From assembly GCA_030549495.1 (NCBI GenBank), contig JAUIRK010000461.1:1-64000 (forward strand): 64,000 nucleotides of DNA, written 5' to 3'. This document shows positions 11,101 to 20,648 of the stretch, one piece after another. The notes beneath the pieces were generated by a model. The model did not search any database, was not told where the DNA came from, and was given only the letters and a program-made list of their open reading frames with translations. The translations under genes and the position numbers were made by a program. The DNA is from Nectonema munidae. Lineage: Eukaryota; Nematomorpha; Nectonematoida; Nectonematidae. Within the stretch, counting starts at the first letter, position 1; the number at the start of each line of letters is the position of its first letter.

Positions 11101-12649
11101 AATGAACCACACATGCTACTAATAATAATATTTCTCCAGCAAACAGTTTACTGTTTCACATGTCTTCATTGTAGTGTATGGATGCAAAGCTAAACTTGTT
11201 GCACTTTTAGAATAAAAGTTATGCTGAGATCACGATGTCAATGAAGTCTTAGATCTTTGTGTTGGTACAATATGAACTAAAATTTTGCTTGCTCCTATAC
11301 ATCAAACTGAATAACTTTATTGAAAGAAATCTACAAAAATTTAATCTAACGAATAAATTTTCTTGAACATAATTTTTTTTATTGACATTCTAATCTTATC
11401 TAATTTTAAAAATGTCAACCAATTTTATTTTGTAAAAGTTAAAAGTATCGTCTTTAGTAAAAGTTTTTAATAAATTTGAAATATTCTTTCCTTTTTTAGA
11501 TGTTAAAACTTGAGTTTAATACATGTTTAAAATTTTATTCTCATATAATATATTTTTTACTTTAAAAAAATGAGTATGATGCCTTTTTTCCCTTGCTTAC
11601 CTTAGCGTGACAAATGTTATATATTCCTTTTTTTTCCAAAATTTAAAATATGACATAGCATATATACAAAATTGTATTTCCGAATGTTGCTTGTATATTT
11701 CTAAGTTATAGCTTGTTTTTTTATGAGATTCATGACGATTCTCAATCTATAAAAAATGAAACTAACATTTATTTTATTTTTAAGGTTAGGCATTAACTCC
11801 TATCCAAGTAACTTGTATCGACTATCTTTTTGAAATTAGTTTATTATACAGTCAACTCTTTTTCGTACTTTATTAATCCGAAACCTTAAAATATTTTTTT
11901 TCTTAAAGTCTTTCCTTTTCACCTTTCAATAAGAAAAAGATAAATTATTTCTAGGTGCTCAATCTTATCACAATTAGGAGATTCATACAATATTTGTTAG
12001 TTAATTAGGAAATTATTTAGATTATTTTTTAGTTAGTATTATAAACTAATATTTTAATAATTTTTAAATAAAATCAATTATTTATGTGCAGAAGTTATAT
12101 ATTTCAAACTTTTAATTTTATAAATTCGAATTCTCTCAATCTTATATTTGCATTCGATAAGCGGTTTTTCTGGATGGCGAAGAGAAACAATTAGGCAAGT
12201 AAGTTGACAATTAATTGTTAAATAATTAATATTATTGAAGTAACAGATACTCAGAATAACACCCTTTAAATGGAAATTAGATAACTATTCAAACCCTCTG
12301 ATAAAGAAAATGTATATTTTGAACAAGATATTGTATATTAGTGCTTTATTTTCAAAAACGCCATGAAGATTCTCTAATAGAAAAGCTCTGCAATTGCGTC
12401 AAGTCTGTTCTATATAAACCTTAAAAAAGGCTTTTTTAACACATGTTTCAAAAAATTAATTTTTGATGAAAGTTGAGCTGCCAAAATAGCAAAATTTGTA
12501 TAATATATTAAGTATAGAAGAAATGATGTAGAGACTACTAGCCGATAACTAATTTGTAGCCAAAACGATGTAGTTCTTATCGAGATACCTTATTTACTGA
12601 CATGTGAATTAAACATTAAAAGTTGGTTTATTAAATAAATTAAGAAAAT

Positions 12650-12835
12650 ACATTGACAGATTTGATCAATTTTTTGACACATTTAGTTGATTTTCATAAA
12701 AAATGAACATCGATAAATTGAGCATTTTAATTTTGACATGAACTGTCATATTTAAATCATTTGTTTTGACAGGTTTGATTGATTTTTATAAAAATGAACA
12801 TGATTACTAGTTCAGCATATTTGAAATATATGTCA
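12650..12835 (+). repeat. Diverged tandem duplication of about 100 bp
   Basis: A unit containing TTGACAGATTTGAT and TTTTCATAAAAAATGAACAT at 12,653-12,712 recurs as TTGACAGGTTTGAT and TTTTTATAAAAATGAACAT at 12,766-12,801. There is no coding capacity; it looks like a local duplication in otherwise featureless DNA that extends from 11,100 to 13,570. Confidence 0.4.
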
Positions 12836-13569
12836 AACTAAAGTATATGTAAACAATCTTTAAAATCTAAGAAAAGCAGGTGCGTAAAACGTATATCACA
12901 ACCGAAAATTTTTTACCATCACTAATATGGTTAAAATGAAAATAGAAAGGAAATCAAAATAATGAAAAATTGTTGAAAGTTAAAAAATAATTTATTGGTA
13001 AAAATCGATCTAGAATCTAGATCAAAAATATTTAAATGTAAAATGTATACTTTTAGTCAGTACAGGCAAATCTGTTTAAGACAACCACTCTTGGGACAGC
13101 CATAAGTGGCCGTTTTATTAATGTTCACCTTCAGTATCTGAAAAAATATGTGATAAAAAATTCAACACAATTTTGAAAGAGTATTCATAAATAAAAACAT
13201 TTATTTAATTAAATATAGCAGGAAAAACACATAAAAAACATTGAATTCATTATGTAGAAAAAAATCATGAGAGTTCTTTGTTTTCTATATTTTTTCATTC
13301 TTATGTTGGCAATATCTTGCATGTCCTAACAATCTTTTAATGTGTCACTGTTACCTGTTTGCAAAGAAAGTTGCTTATTGATGGCAGGTTTGTGGAGTTG
13401 GAAGAATATTTGGCGACTCCAACTACCTATTTGTAATTTTTGAGACGGAAACTCCATTTATATATTTTTTTTGACATAAATGACTCCACCTATATATAAT
13501 TTTGAGACTTGCTTTAAAATTTTATAATTATTCAAGATTAACTTTTCTATTTCAAATATTATAAATTAT

Positions 13570-14100
13570 AAATCTCGAAAAATATGATGACATGTACCAT
13601 ATTTTAAGTTCGTTTGTGAATGTCAATTTCAGATACTCATTGAAAGATTTCCTAAATTATAGAAATTTCTGCTTTGTGTTGCAAGCAAAATGTTTGATCT
13701 ATTTTCTTCTACATCATTTATTAAAATATTCTATTGGTTTGTATTTGTAGTTTAGTGTCTTTCTTGCATTGTCTTCAAAAAGATTTTCAATTTATTGTTA
13801 TAACATTTTTTATCTAAGATAAAACAATACGATTCATAAATTGAATGTATCCTAAATTTTTTTTCCAAAGGTATGTGGTCTTAAATTTTTTTCCTAAAAA
13901 CTTTCTGCTCTTAAACTGAGTTTTGCTTCTTTACAAACTAATTTTAACGTAAAATAAAAAAGTTCCTTCTTTAATTTTATTGAACTTTTCAGCCTTTATC
14001 TATGAGCTGCAAAAATATAAGGCTTGGAATAAAAAGGTAAACATTTTTATGTTGCATTTTGCAACGTTGCACACTAAAAAAGTATCTATGAATTTATTAC
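13570..14100 (+). repeat. Dispersed repeat also present at 54.64-54.88 kb
   Basis: Several blocks occur in the same order and orientation in both places: CCATATTTTAAGTTCGTTTG and TCATTGAAAGAT near 13,597-13,650; AAATGTTTGATCTATTTTCTT near 13,690; and ACATTTTTATGTTGCATTTT plus ACACTAAA near 14,041-14,080. The 54.6-kb copy is about half as long, so it is deleted relative to this one, or this one carries insertions. No coding capacity is evident. The repeat family is not identified. Confidence 0.6.
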
Positions 14101-15218
14101 ATATATGAATATATAACTATAACAAAATTATATAGTATGGAGGGGGGGGGGCTTCTTGTGCAACTTTATATTGAGATTTGAACTGTCAAGTAGTGACGTC
14201 TGATACCGTTATAGAGTTTGAATATTTACATTTGTCCCGGATTATCCGTGCTTTCATTTTTAAGTTAATCAAACAAAAATGTACTAATGTCTTCACCTAT
14301 GTGTAAAATATTTGTAAATCACGTGTCTTTGAGAAATGGAAATTTTTTAACTGGGTGAATGAATACTAGTTTCCTATAAAAAAAAGATCAGATGTGTCAA
14401 AAATTATAATAGTTTGACAAGACGTGTGTTAGGCATGTTGTCTCTCGTGTGGTATTGCGAGAGCACTGATATATTATCTAATGTAATTACAGGATAAACA
14501 ATTGTTCTTTCTATAAAAATCATATTTGTCAGGAAAATGAGAAGAAAGACTTCTTTTAACACCACTAACGGAATCAAAGTTGTTAAAATTGTAAAACAAA
14601 CACTCTTTTCAAATTTTGCAGCTCCAATTAAAAAATATCTCCTTGATTTACGATGCTTGCATTTAATAAGAATCAAATTATCTCAGTTGGGCAAGTTTTA
14701 TTTTTCGTTTGTAAAATTATATTTGAACCAATCAGAAAATATCAAAGGCAAATATTCTTGTTGAATTTCATCAATAACAAAAAGAGATAAAGATCATGAA
14801 ACTAAGATATTATTATGAAAAAATAAATCAGAATATTTTATTAGCTGTGGCATTCACTGTAAAGTAGATGAGTGAGAAATAAAGATTTATATAATGAAAG
14901 CTTAATATCAACAGTTAAAGTATTTATCACTTGTTTTAATTTACTAAGATCGCCTAGATTTTTTATCCATTATTAAACCAAAAAATTGAGCTCTTCTACA
15001 AAATCAACATTTATATTAAGATAATTTTTCTATTAAAGTCAGTCCGGTCGTCAGATTCTAAGTACAGGGGGGGGCAAAACTGCTTTAATGGGAAAAAGCT
15101 AAGGAAAGTGTATACATTTATATATTTCAAGGGAGTAGTTACAGGGGGATGGAAAAATAAATCCAAGGGGAGGGGGGGGGGCTAAATATTTTATATCTTT
15201 CTAAAATAAAAAATATAT
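14101..15218. other. Region upstream of METTL25B with poly-G tracts
   Basis: No convincing gene. A 75-codon open frame at 14,537-14,764 has no recognisable domain. Three runs of 8-12 G occur at about 14,143, 15,067 and 15,172. The stretch 15,050-15,185 resembles the G-tract interiors of the hAT MITEs elsewhere in the window but lacks recognisable ends. Confidence 0.4.
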
Positions 15219-15228
15219 ATTTTTCTAG
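15217..15228 (+). promoter_or_regulatory. 3' splice-site-like acceptor upstream of METTL25B
   Basis: A pyrimidine-rich TATTTTTCTAG ends in AG at 15,227-15,228, 19 nt before the METTL25B start codon. It could be the acceptor of a 5'UTR intron or a spliced-leader trans-splice site. Similar acceptors precede PPP6C and, more weakly, COX18. Confidence 0.35.
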
Positions 15229-15247
15229 TCACATACATTTTTCTATA

Positions 15248-16639
15248 ATGACCTATTCTACGTGTTGTTCCTTGAGTCAAGATGTTGGCAAAATGCAAAT
15301 GCTATTGAACAGTTTGTTAAAGTTTTTATCAATATTTGATTGGCTTTGTGATGCATATATATCAGATTTTTTCACTCATTCTCATTGGTCTAAGCTTCCA
15401 TATTCATGGCAAAGTTCTCTAAATGATTTTGATAAATCTAAAATTATAGATGTCTGTGAATTACCTCACAAATTTGGAGTATTTCCTCTTTCATTTCTTG
15501 CTTTCTCTTCATTTTGCAAAGAATTTTCTATGACACAAGACATTTCGATATTTATACAACTTTTAAAAAATCAAGAATACTTAAAAAAGACTGAAAAATT
15601 AAAGGTTATGGAAAAGTGTTTTCTTAATTTTGCAGATAACTTGAAATTTATGAATTTGGATATGAAAGAAAAGTTATTTTATAAAGTTAAGCATAAAAAA
15701 CGACATGAAATAATGACCTTGAGTTGCCTTTTAACATCTATTTCTTCATATAAAGATATTAAAGGGCTGATAGATTTAGGAGCAGGATGTGGCCACTTGT
15801 CAAGGTATATCTCGCAGAAGTTAGGTACTACTGCCTTGTGTATTGAGGTTAACGAAAAGCTTACTATGAAGGGTGAACGCCTGGATCGAAAGTATATGAC
15901 TCTGATGCTGAAAAAGAAAATGCTATTGACACAAAAAATTCCATTACACATTATTGCTGAAATTAAGGAATCTAGTATTTTTTTCGAAGTAGAAGATTAC
16001 AACACACTCTTAGGACTTCATTCCTGTGGAAATCTTTCAGAGTATATTGTTAAAGTTTTTTGTAATGGAAAATGTCATGATAATATTGATGTATTAATTT
16101 GTGTACCATGTTGTTACTATAAATGTCAAGATTTTAAGTTGATAAGCTCTCCATATAAGGATGTTGTCAGGCACTATCTTTCTTACAATAGCAGAGAATT
16201 AGCGTGTCATTCTGTATATAATTACAAAGAAAGCTTAAGAAAATGTTGTTCCAAACTTAATCTACATTGCTTTCGAGCAATATTAGAATCGATCCTTGCT
16301 AATATGTTTGATACCGAAAACCGTTTCATTATCAGAAGTATAGCTAATCAACATAGTCTCGATCTTAAAGCATATGTTACTAAGGCATTTGATAAGTTGA
16401 ACTTTGAAAAAGAACACATTGACGCATACATGCCCAAAGCCAATCATTTATTTGAGACTTTTTCTAACAACGTTCTAACTTTTTTTTACCTCAGACAAAT
16501 GGTAGCGCCTCTAATTGAGACAACAATTTTACTCGATAGACAAATATTCTTATTAGAAAATGGTCATTCTTCTTTTATTGTACCTATTTTTGATTCTAAA
16601 ATATCCCCAAGAAATTTATCTATCATTTCTTTTAAGTAA
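15248..16639 (+). CDS. METTL25B: METTL25B/RRNAD1-like methyltransferase
   Basis: A 463-residue single-exon frame. The N-terminus (LLKFLSIFDWLCDAYISDFF, then WSKLPYSWQ) matches the conserved start of the METTL25/METTL25B family. Residues about 174-186 (LIDLGAGCGHLSR) form SAM-binding motif I. Residues about 256-264 (GLHSCGNLS) are the family's GLH-C-G-LS motif, and about 286-292 (VPCCYYK) the CCY-K motif. A LACHS stretch with the family's conserved histidine follows. The C-terminus has MVAPLIETTILLDRQIFLLE and SPRNLSI, diagnostic for this family. Members are predicted SAM-dependent methyltransferases of the ribosomal RNA adenine dimethylase-like group; the substrate is not known from the sequence. 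The frame is intact and starts at the first ATG after a splice-acceptor-like AG. COX18 follows 36 nt downstream. METTL25 itself is the main alternative paralogue. Confidence 0.9.
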   Translation: MTYSTCCSLSQDVGKMQMLLNSLLKFLSIFDWLCDAYISDFFTHSHWSKLPYSWQSSLNDFDKSKIIDVCELPHKFGVFPLSFLAFSSFCKEFSMTQDISIFIQLLKNQEYLKKTEKLKVMEKCFLNFADNLKFMNLDMKEKLFYKVKHKKRHEIMTLSCLLTSISSYKDIKGLIDLGAGCGHLSRYISQKLGTTALCIEVNEKLTMKGERLDRKYMTLMLKKKMLLTQKIPLHIIAEIKESSIFFEVEDYNTLLGLHSCGNLSEYIVKVFCNGKCHDNIDVLICVPCCYYKCQDFKLISSPYKDVVRHYLSYNSRELACHSVYNYKESLRKCCSKLNLHCFRAILESILANMFDTENRFIIRSIANQHSLDLKAYVTKAFDKLNFEKEHIDAYMPKANHLFETFSNNVLTFFYLRQMVAPLIETTILLDRQIFLLENGHSSFIVPIFDSKISPRNLSIISFK

Positions 16640-16675
16640 TTTAGACTTTCATCAAGTAATCATTTTTTCAAAGCC

Positions 16676-17560
16676 ATGGCATATTTGTTTCCGTCACTAA
16701 GATTTCGCTTGCTATCTTTCTCTAAAAAATCTCTTTCATGTATTTATATTTCACAAAAAAATAAAAAGAATTTTTCTTCATATTATTCTCCTCCTCAAAT
16801 TTTACCGGAATTTGAGGGTTTCTCGAATGATTCCTTAACTGATGAGATGAAACTGCAAGCCTTGGAACAAACAAGCTCTCTTTCAACATATTTAACTGAT
16901 ACATATGGAGAAATTTATTTTAGTTTTCTTCACTCTTTTGGATTTTCTTGGATGGTTTCTTTGCCTCTAACTGTGTTCTTCTTTAGAAGTTTAATCACTC
17001 CCTTAGTTTATAAGCAGCATAAAGTTTCAAAAATAGTTAAACAACACAATCCTGAAATTCAATATTTTACTGCCAAAATGAATATGTTACGAGATGCTAA
17101 CCGAGTTTCAGAAATGAAATATGTACATGAAGAGTTTGTAAAGTTTAAAAAAAAAATCGATCTAAATTTCAAGCCTATTTGTTTGTTAATGGTTTATCAA
17201 TTGTTTTATTTTTATTTGGCATATTCTTCCTTAACTAAATTGGCTGCTGCAAAACTTCCATCTCTTGAAAATGGAGGTTGGCTTTGGTTCGAAAATTTGT
17301 CACAACATGATCCTTTTTACGTGTTACCGCTTATAAATGCTTCGCTCTGTTATTTACATATTAAAAACGCAGAGTTTCCATCACTTATGCAGAATAACAC
17401 TGGCCTCGAAAAGTTCATTTACCTTTTCAAGCTTTGTGTCCCTATCTCCGTTTTTGTCTTTACTTGCCACTTTCCTTCTTCCCTCCTTTTTTATTGGATA
17501 TATTCCAATCTATACTTATTGATTCAAAACAAAGTTATATTGAAGTACATAAATAAATAA
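16676..17560 (+). CDS. COX18: Mitochondrial inner-membrane insertase COX18 (Oxa1/YidC family)
   Basis: 294 residues, one exon. The N-terminal 35 or so residues are rich in Arg, Lys, Ser and hydrophobics and lack acidic residues until later, as in a mitochondrial presequence. Hydrophobic segments are at about 83-110 (FSWMVSLPLTVFFFRSLITP), 166-187, 212-228 and 252-285, the Oxa1/YidC fold. RSLITPLVYKQHK and GGWLWFENLSQHDP followed by FYVLPLINA are family landmarks, and FYWIYSN near the C-terminus matches the last transmembrane segment. COX18 helps export the Cox2 C-terminus across the inner membrane. No long C-terminal tail is present, which argues for COX18 over OXA1L. The start ATG is 36 nt after the METTL25B stop. 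AATAAA overlaps the stop region. OXA1L is the alternative. Confidence 0.88.
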   Translation: MAYLFPSLRFRLLSFSKKSLSCIYISQKNKKNFSSYYSPPQILPEFEGFSNDSLTDEMKLQALEQTSSLSTYLTDTYGEIYFSFLHSFGFSWMVSLPLTVFFFRSLITPLVYKQHKVSKIVKQHNPEIQYFTAKMNMLRDANRVSEMKYVHEEFVKFKKKIDLNFKPICLLMVYQLFYFYLAYSSLTKLAAAKLPSLENGGWLWFENLSQHDPFYVLPLINASLCYLHIKNAEFPSLMQNNTGLEKFIYLFKLCVPISVFVFTCHFPSSLLFYWIYSNLYLLIQNKVILKYINK

Positions 17561-17879
17561 TTCCTTTTTATTATCATTATTTTAATTATTTTGTCTTCCT
17601 AACTAAAATAATATTTGGTGGTAAACGTCGGCACACTACCATGTATACTGTAGGGTAGGACTTCGATTCTTAATTCTAGTCAGCATTTTAATATGTTTTT
17701 CCAAAAATGTTATATGACCTACGTTTATTTAATGACTAAAGCAATGGATTACAGTGTTACATTAATAATTTTATTTATAATACAGTAACATATTGATATT
17801 CTTGGATGAAGGTGATAATGATGCTATAACTGGATACTTCAATGAATGAAGATGTAGACTGCACATCAGGGGAGAGGCG
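17561..17879. other. Short spacer, possibly decayed Tigger 3' sequence
   Basis: No gene. On the minus strand the part next to 17,880 may continue the C-terminal or 3' sequence of the Tigger element beyond the inserted MITE (weak, a few matching residues such as IITF.QEY). The far terminus of that element was not found. Confidence 0.35.
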
Positions 17880-17883
17880 TTAA

Positions 17884-17996
17884 CCCATATCATCCCGTCG
17901 TCAATTTAGTCTGACACAGACGATATCTTGATTTTAATTAAGGTATTTTTATATCAAATTACTTAATCTCGTCTGCTTTTTCTGGGGTGATATGGG
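17884..17996. mobile_element. TTAA-flanked MITE (piggyBac type), 113 bp
   Basis: The ends are inverted repeats: CCCATATCATCCC at the left and GGGGTGATATGGG at the right. The element is flanked by TTAA on both sides (17,880-17,883 and 17,997-18,000), the signature target duplication of piggyBac elements. Inside are CAGACGA and CTCGTCTGC motifs shared with the other MITEs of this family. It sits at the 3' end of the decayed Tigger coding region. Confidence 0.8.
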
Positions 17997-18000
17997 TTAA

Positions 18001-19750
18001 ATCTTCTTTAAGGTCATATCCTCCTTTTCTTCAGCATCTTCCGGAGGTGGTTCGGAAATGATTCACAGGCTGCCAAAACATGGTGATAGGAAGTTGCGAT
18101 TGCTGTTTCTTCACGTTCTTGAAGAGATTCTTTTAGGTCTCGGTGCAGGAATCACTGGCATTAAAGATCCTAAAAGACCGCCAGGGGCCAGGGTCTCATA
18201 CCATGCAAATCTTGATTTCCTTCAGTTTATATGGATCATCTGTAACAGACGATTTAGGGGGAGACCTTTATCTTCAGGCTTATTTTCGTCTGTCAAGGCT
18301 TCACCTGCGGAGTCGATAATGCTGCTTATATCCTCCTTGTTGCGGTCTAAGCCTTCTCCAACGAGATGCCTTAACAGCTCTATAAATGGCTGATTGCTGA
18401 ATTTCTTCTAGAAAGAAGCCTTCGTGGTCATTCACAACGCCTGGTCACAGATTTTTCCAAGCTGCAGTTTGGGAACACAAATTTGGAATGGAGTAACGCA
18501 CATGCAGAGCCCTAAGGCACGGATGACATCTTGGCGCATCAGCTGGAAGAGAGAGTTGGTGTTCGGAAGCAGGAACTCAGGCGCCACTCCTTCGTAGTTC
18601 AGATCCTTAGGGTGGCCACCAGCATTATCAATAAAAAGGGGCACCTAAACTCCATACAAATGTCATTAAGGTACTTCATGACTTACGGAACGAAGCTCTA
18701 CGCGAACCAGTTCTGTGTAAGGGTCTTGTCGATCCATGCCTTCTTGTTGTGCATCCAGAAGACGGGCAAGGCATTCGTGTTACGCCGTTCTTGTTGGCCT
18801 TGAAACCAGAGTCATTCCTTTAGTTTATTGCAGCATAAAGTATAATACTGGCTTCGTTCTTGGTGATATAAGTACGAGACCGCATCTTCTTCCAATAAAG
18901 CCCACTCTCATCCATATTGAAAACTTGCTCGGGACGATACATGCTGATTGAGACGGCCTTTCTGATCTCATTCTTCTCAATCTAATGTACAATACTCTCG
19001 TTGATGCCATAATTGCTGGACACTGTCTCACGGGACATATCTTCCTGTATTATAGCAAGAAGCATTCCAGGATTTTTTCCTTAGTATCGCCGAGTACTTT
19101 GTAGGCTCTTGGGTGTCTGCTAATGCTTTCTCCTCCTCTCCATATAGGTTCACACTCTTTAGCTGGAACCGATGGAACCAGCCCTTGTTTGCATTTAAGC
19201 CCTGTGGAATAGACAATGATTCAGCTTCTTCTTTTTCCTTCTCCTAAATGTCACTCAAGTTGTCTTTTTCAGGTCAGAATACTCCTTTAGGTGCATACTG
19301 CTCGTACAGACACGTAGTCTTCTTGTGGATGCCCTTGTTATACAGTGCGATATTCTTCTCACAACAATTCGTGATTCAGGTGGATAAGTTCGACTCTATC
19401 CTCGCAATAGCTTTATCACAGACGGTCAACGTCTTCGCTAATGGAGACGGTCTTCTTGATCTCAGCCTCGTTCTTCTTAACCCATTTTAGTTCGCTCAAA
19501 GAAGACAATTTTGATTATTGGATTCCATTGGAAATTCGAGTTCGTCTGCGTTACTCTACAGGAACAATAACCCAAAATGGGTTAATGTACCATACAGTAC
19601 TCTCGTTGATGGCACAGGACTTACTTTCTGCATTATATCCTGAAGTTCTATCTTCTGCAGTCATCACCTTTCTCTCATACCGAGGCTCCTTACCAGAAGA
19701 AGTTTGAGGAAAAATTGAGTTTTGGCATCTTGAGGGATGAAGAAACATAA
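18001..19750 (-). pseudogene. Tigger-like transposase (CENP-B HTH plus DDE_1)
   Basis: Reading from 19,750 leftward: KVMTAED and INESTVWYI (helix-turn-helix, pogo/CENP-B type), continuing after the MITE as KKNEAEIKKTVSISED. Then ANKGWFHRF at about 19,180 (second DNA-binding part, family pattern SKGWF.RF). In another frame from about 18,951 come FNMDESGLYWKKM and RTYITKNEASI (first DDE Asp in the DESGL motif). From 18,644 come LFIDNAGGHPKDLNYEGV and LLPNTNSLFQLM, the family's second catalytic region. Near 18,030 a tail reads SEPPPEDAEE. Many stops and frame changes; it cannot encode a transposase. Human-type Tigger1 relatives are the closest that I recall. Confidence 0.82.
19481..19581. mobile_element. 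TTAA-flanked MITE (piggyBac type), 101 bp, inside Tigger
   Basis: Bounded by TTAA at 19,477-19,480 and 19,582-19,585, with terminal inverted repeats CCCATTTTAG... and ...CAAAATGGG. Removing it restores the Tigger reading YIKKNE exactly across one TTAA (WYI before, KKNEAE after), so the insertion is clean. The subterminal string CTCTACAGGAACA is shared with the palindrome just upstream of both piggyBac transposases in this window. Confidence 0.88.
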
Positions 19751-20324
19751 AAACACTAACTAAACAGGGAATCAGAAATAACGGTACTGCGGGCAGAGCA
19801 AAAGTGATTCACGTTGTCACTTTTACTGTGCTGAGCAGCGTAATGTATTTTCATTTTTACTCTAGAATAGTATTTGCTTGGATAAAATGTAAATAAAATG
19901 CATCGCAAATAGGCGCGGGTTGACTGCAATAAGATGTGATAAACTTTGCTTGTTTTATATTAATTGTCAGTACTTATTATTCTTTGACGATGAAATAATC
20001 CTTACTTCAAATATTTTTATTAGCTTAGTAGATTTGTGAAAATTAATTTTATTTATTGTTCCAATGATGCTTTTTTAAAGTCGCTTATGTTCTGTTTAGA
20101 ATGAGGTTTAAACTGTATTTTGTAGTATGTTGTTTTCTTTTCATCATTTAATATTTCTTTATCTTTTCACATCTAAATGAGTAGCTTAAGGTTTTACGAT
20201 AACTGGTGAATTATTCAGCCCTATTCACCTGTTAATATTCACCGAATACTATCAATTGTATGTATACCTGTATAACACTTAATAGAGGCAAGATTTGCCC
20301 ATCTACCAATGAAAAAATGTATAT

Positions 20325-20430
20325 AAGATACCGTGCGGTTAGGTCATCGAAAAGGCACAATTGCGCCGCTTGTATCGAACTACGAAGAAGGCAGGCTTGA
20401 TGCGGTTCGATCCCAAGACCTTGTGTTATC
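20325..20430 (+). mobile_element. tRNA-like SINE fragment, copy 1
   Basis: Contains a B-box-like GCGGTTCGATCCC near 20,401-20,413 and a shared block (CACAATTGCGCCGCTTGTAT, about 20,357) that recurs in opposite orientation at about 25,365-25,460. Two copies in the window, with pol III promoter-like sequence, support a SINE. The exact ends are not visible. Confidence 0.5.
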
Positions 20431-20624
20431 CTCATTTTTAATACATTTTTATGTTAAGAGGATTAATAAGTAGATAAAATGACAAATTTTTGTAGCTTGT
20501 AACTATTATATTTCATACTGTAGCAGAACCTTTCCTAATATACCATTTTTTAATGATATTTAGTATTTAAGGTTTTAATAATATTTACAATATAAATAGT
20601 TGTTTGCAACTTCTAATTTAGAAA

Positions 20625-20637
20625 ATTAATTTTTTAG
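20625..20637 (+). promoter_or_regulatory. 3' splice-site-like acceptor upstream of PPP6C
   Basis: TTAATTTTTTAG ends with AG at 20,636-20,637, 11 nt before the PPP6C start codon. Interpretation as for METTL25B: trans-splice acceptor or 5'UTR intron end. Confidence 0.35.
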
Positions 20638-20648
20638 AATAAATAATA

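Larger units (their letters stand above)
18001..19926 (-). mobile_element. Tigger/pogo-type DNA transposon, decayed
   Basis: Minus-strand remnants run in the order of a Tigger transposase. At the right is a likely terminal repeat (reverse strand CAGTCAACCCGCGCC, 19,904-19,926), similar in style to pogo ends that begin CAGT..ACCC. The block is noticeably richer in G+C than its surroundings, fitting a horizontally acquired or domesticable element with its own composition. The left terminus is not identified. Two TTAA MITEs were inserted: one inside the coding region (19,481-19,581) and one at the left edge (17,884-17,996). Confidence 0.8.

Noticed and set aside
14537-14764. 75-codon plus-strand frame upstream of METTL25B
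   Set aside because: No domain or start context and a strongly AT-driven composition; the overlapping minus-strand frame is equally long.
15679-15951. Minus-strand 90-codon frame inside METTL25B
   Set aside because: Antisense shadow of a clearly conserved gene.
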